From positions 62,001 to 126,000 of the forward strand of contig JADIIX010000042.1 in assembly GCA_027604505.1 (NCBI GenBank): DNA of 64,000 nucleotides, read 5' to 3'. Position 1 is the stretch's first letter; each line of letters opens with the position of its first letter. This DNA is from Gonapodya sp. JEL0774 (taxonomy: Eukaryota; Monoblepharomycota; Monoblepharidomycetes; Monoblepharidales; Gonapodyaceae). This document shows, one piece after another, positions 61,425 to 64,000 of this stretch. Both the position numbers and the translations under genes were made by a program. The notes below the pieces were generated by a model. That model was not told where the DNA came from. It worked only from the letters and a program-made list of their open reading frames with translations, and did not search any database.

Positions 61425-63018
61425 ATGAAGATACCAGTCATAGTCGCTATAGGCGTCATCATAATCGGCGGGCTGTTCGGTACTCGTTTTTACTTGGATC
61501 ACAGAGAGCATGGACCCCATGGACCATTCAGACCACCGGGACCACATGGACCACATGGACCACATGGTCCTCCTCATGGTGAACGTGAGTATGTGCTCAG
61601 AAAGCGTACACGCTTTTGTTTCGCATCGATTCTTACAGGCTACCCTTTTGCCGCCACGATTTTGATCGCATCCCATTTCGACCTCCATTATGCAATGCTC
61701 GTTCAAACAGAAGATTCACAGCAGTCTCATAACGCAAATATGAGGGAAGAGTTTTTACACATTATGAGGGAGCAGTGGGCAAGGAAGATGAACGTACAGC
61801 TGTTCGCGGGGTTCTGGGACGTGGAGCTCCTCACAGCACCGCTGGCCGCGTGGTATGAGAGGGAGACGGTATGGACGAATCCTACCGTCCCTGTGGACTT
61901 GTTTATTGACATCGGGGCCAATGTGGGACGGTGAGTGTAAATCATATATGTTCGGTCAGTCGGTGGCCTAATTCTCATACCCTCTTCCCGCCTCTGTCTT
62001 GAAAACGAAAAGAACGAGCGAAAGATTTCTATCCCATTTCAGCTCTTACACCTGTTTCGATGAGTCTACCACCATTAGCCGGTGGATGGACTGCCGTGCT
62101 ATTCGAGAGTACTTCTTGGCGTTCGAGCCCGTGCCCTCGACATACAAGGTGATCACGGGACGTGCTAAGAGGCTGGGATGGGACCGGGGTAACTGGGTTG
62201 CTGTTCAAGCTGCCGGTATGTTTCCTTTTGCTAAGTACCATCACCGTTGGTAGCCCTAGAAGCTGAAGCTGGATCCCAATCAAACCACCTTTCGGACACT
62301 ACCAGCCAGCAACTCCAATGGCGTAGTACCATTTTACGCCTCGGGGGATACTGGAGACGAGCAGGCCAGCTTCGACAAAGCCGCCTCTCTCAATGGTCCC
62401 GAAATCCAAGTCGCGACCATTCGTTTGGACTCAATGCTTCTCAACGGGGCAGAGGAACTACAAAATCTAAAGAAGCAGGGCGTGGAGGTGGGGTCGTTTG
62501 GACCGTTGGATCGGATGATTGAGTTCCTCGGCAATCATACGATCACGCGCGCGGGGCGGAAATTCATTGATTCGTCCGCTGTTAGGATATACGTTCTTAA
62601 AAGTGAGCTTTTGTGCTAGTTTTTTTTTCCGTCTTCAACTTTGGCGACAATACCCCCCACTCCCTCCCTTTCTGCAGTTGATGCCGAAGGCTTTGACCCT
62701 GACGTCATCCGCGGTGCCGAGGGTACCATCCGCACTCCTGGCCTCGTGAAGTTCCTCGCCTTTGAGTACAATGACAAATGGTTCACTGCCGGTCGTACTG
62801 AAACCCTTCAATCTGTCGTAACCATGCTGGACGGCTGGGGTTTCAAATGCTTCTGGGTGACCCCGCACGTGCTTGCTCCTTTGTGGGGGGAGTGGTGGGA
62901 TCCGTCCTACGAGATTCGTGGCTGGTCCAATGCATTCTGTGCCAACGATGCGGATGAAAGTGCGAGGGCGTTTGTTGCAAACTACAATCGGGGTTTGGCG
63001 ATTCCTGGATGGAATTAG
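61425..63018 (+). CDS. Membrane-anchored FkbM-family methyltransferase
   Basis: A probable type II single-pass membrane protein. MKIPVIVAIGVIIIGGLFGTR is an uncleaved anchor, followed by a His/Pro/Gly repeat spacer (GPHGPFRPPGPHGPHGPHGP). After an intron the catalytic domain begins. The SAM motif I is DLFIDIGANVGR, split by an intron before SYTCF. EYFLAFEPVPSTYKVI is motif II, and VDAEGFDPDVIRGAEGTI is the diagnostic FkbM motif. The C-terminus, LAPLWGEWWDPS to NYNRGLAIPGWN, ends at 63018. FkbM enzymes are SAM-dependent O-methyltransferases; the substrate of fungal membrane-bound versions, perhaps a glycan in the secretory pathway, is unknown. Four introns. Confidence 0.85.
61509..61580 (+). 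repeat. Short tandem repeat coding Gly-Pro-His
   Basis: The 9-bp unit GGACCACAT is repeated three times perfectly at 61539-61565 within a longer degenerate array (CATGGACC-type units from 61509). It encodes the collagen-like GPH spacer of the FkbM methyltransferase. Confidence 0.85.
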
Positions 63019-64000
63019 GACTTGACGTTCCAGTAATCTCCACTGGCATATTGCAGACTTGTTTTGTAGGTTTGATTGTGGGGTCTGCAGTAGTACTACT
63101 TCACGTTTGGCATGTACTTGAACTCTTATCTATGGCACTCTAATACCCGTAAAAGAACTTTTTTTCAGATATGGAGTTCATAATGTCTCTCCGTGTTTAC
63201 TGGAAATGTTGATTGCCGCCACGTCGTCATACATTGTGTACGCGACACCATCTCAGTCCCCACAGAGATACACTACTATGATGCAGAGCGTATAGAATTA
63301 CATTAGGTATGGGTAACGCTATGCGAGCCGGGGCCTCCATGTTGGATGCTTGCCGGCATGGAGCGTCACGCGGACCCAAGCGCCGAAGTGGCAGTTAAAA
63401 CGATAGGAGAAAGTGACACATAGGCCCACTTCTCCAAAGTCGAAGGGTTTAATAGACGACGCTCCATCAAAGTTTCTCCGACAGTCTTGCACCGTGCACG
63501 ACCGAGGTGAGCCGGCCAACAAAATGAATTATAAGTATTGCTTTATCTCTCGAACCTCAGAGACAACAAAAATCATAGAACTCTTCGGTCTAGGTGACAT
63601 AACGAAATGGAGTATCCTGTCGCTTTCATGAGAATGTGTCCTGCCTTCCCGGCAAACAAGCTAAACGAGCTATCTCAGCATCAACGTAGCAATATTATGG
63701 TTCGCCGTTACGTCTGTGCACTGAACTCAGACGACTGTTCTTCTTTGTGCTCTTGTGATGTAATGATGCACCGTTGTGAACCTTTGGAACTGATGACGGG
63801 TTTCCCCATAGAGACAGATATTATTCTTTTGTTGGGAGCACCCCAATGTCAATGAAGGCCGTGCCCAGAGTCAGTGGAGAGGAAGAAAAGCAAAAAAATC
63901 GGATGCTCCGTCATCGCCTGTCGTGCAACGATCATTCGCCGTGATGGAAACCCTTCATGGCGGCGGCAGCGGGTAGTGTTTGCACCTCAAGAACCGCGCC
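63019..64000. other. Right edge without a recognisable gene
   Basis: After the FkbM stop no domain-bearing frame is seen. A plus frame (63607-63855, 82 codons, Cys-rich near its middle) is unrecognised and likely chance. Confidence 0.35.

Overview
The window is nuclear DNA from a fungus. Evidence: two Zn2Cys6 transcription factors with the fungal middle homology region, fungal-type TOM20, SNX4 and squalene epoxidase, and nearly every gene interrupted by several GT-AG introns, mostly about 50-100 nt. Introns are far denser than in most Ascomycota, so I favour an early-diverging (chytrid-like) fungus or a basidiomycete; the sequence alone does not decide. The standard genetic code fits every gene I could splice by eye. 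I see no mobile element, rRNA, convincing tRNA or CRISPR array. Exon boundaries given are my reading of splice consensus plus protein homology; where I give only a gene span, internal introns exist but were not all placed.

Layout. 0-5.5 kb: the 3' part of a RING/SWIM-type zinc-finger gene, then Zn2Cys6 factor A (minus). 5.5-15 kb: an APC/LAT amino-acid transporter, acetyl-CoA synthetase and the proteasome beta-2 subunit, all minus. 15-21 kb: an AN1/UIM protein (plus), a zinc-ribbon protein (minus), mitochondrial ribosomal protein bL35m (plus) and GINS subunit SLD5 (minus). 21-29 kb, plus strand: Zn2Cys6 factor B (paralogue of A), squalene monooxygenase and succinyl-CoA ligase alpha. 29-42 kb, all minus: a GCNA/SprT-like protease, MCM3, a predicted TOM20-SET fusion, a second AN1 protein and a DUF4326 plus 2H-phosphoesterase fusion. 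42-44.3 kb: no recognisable gene. 44.3-51.7 kb: carnitine acetyltransferase and a COG1926-type phosphoribosyltransferase (minus), then an ACC-synthase-like aminotransferase (plus). 51.7-53.3 kb: gene-poor. 53.3-63 kb: an F-box protein (minus), a stand-alone DUSP12/YVH1-type zinc domain (plus), sorting nexin SNX4 (minus) and a membrane-anchored FkbM methyltransferase (plus).

Most genes are housekeeping and unrelated. Loose themes are acetyl-unit metabolism (acetyl-CoA synthetase, carnitine acetyltransferase, succinyl-CoA ligase, squalene epoxidase), replication and genome stability (SLD5, MCM3, GCNA) and protein quality control (proteasome beta-2, two AN1 proteins, F-box). The observations most worth following up are: a 9-nt microexon carrying a zinc ligand in factor A, whose skipping stays in frame and would destroy the DNA-binding domain; a TOM20-SET fusion whose joining intron ends in an in-frame stop, so retention would give TOM20 alone; and a DUF4326 plus AKAP7-like phosphoesterase fusion.
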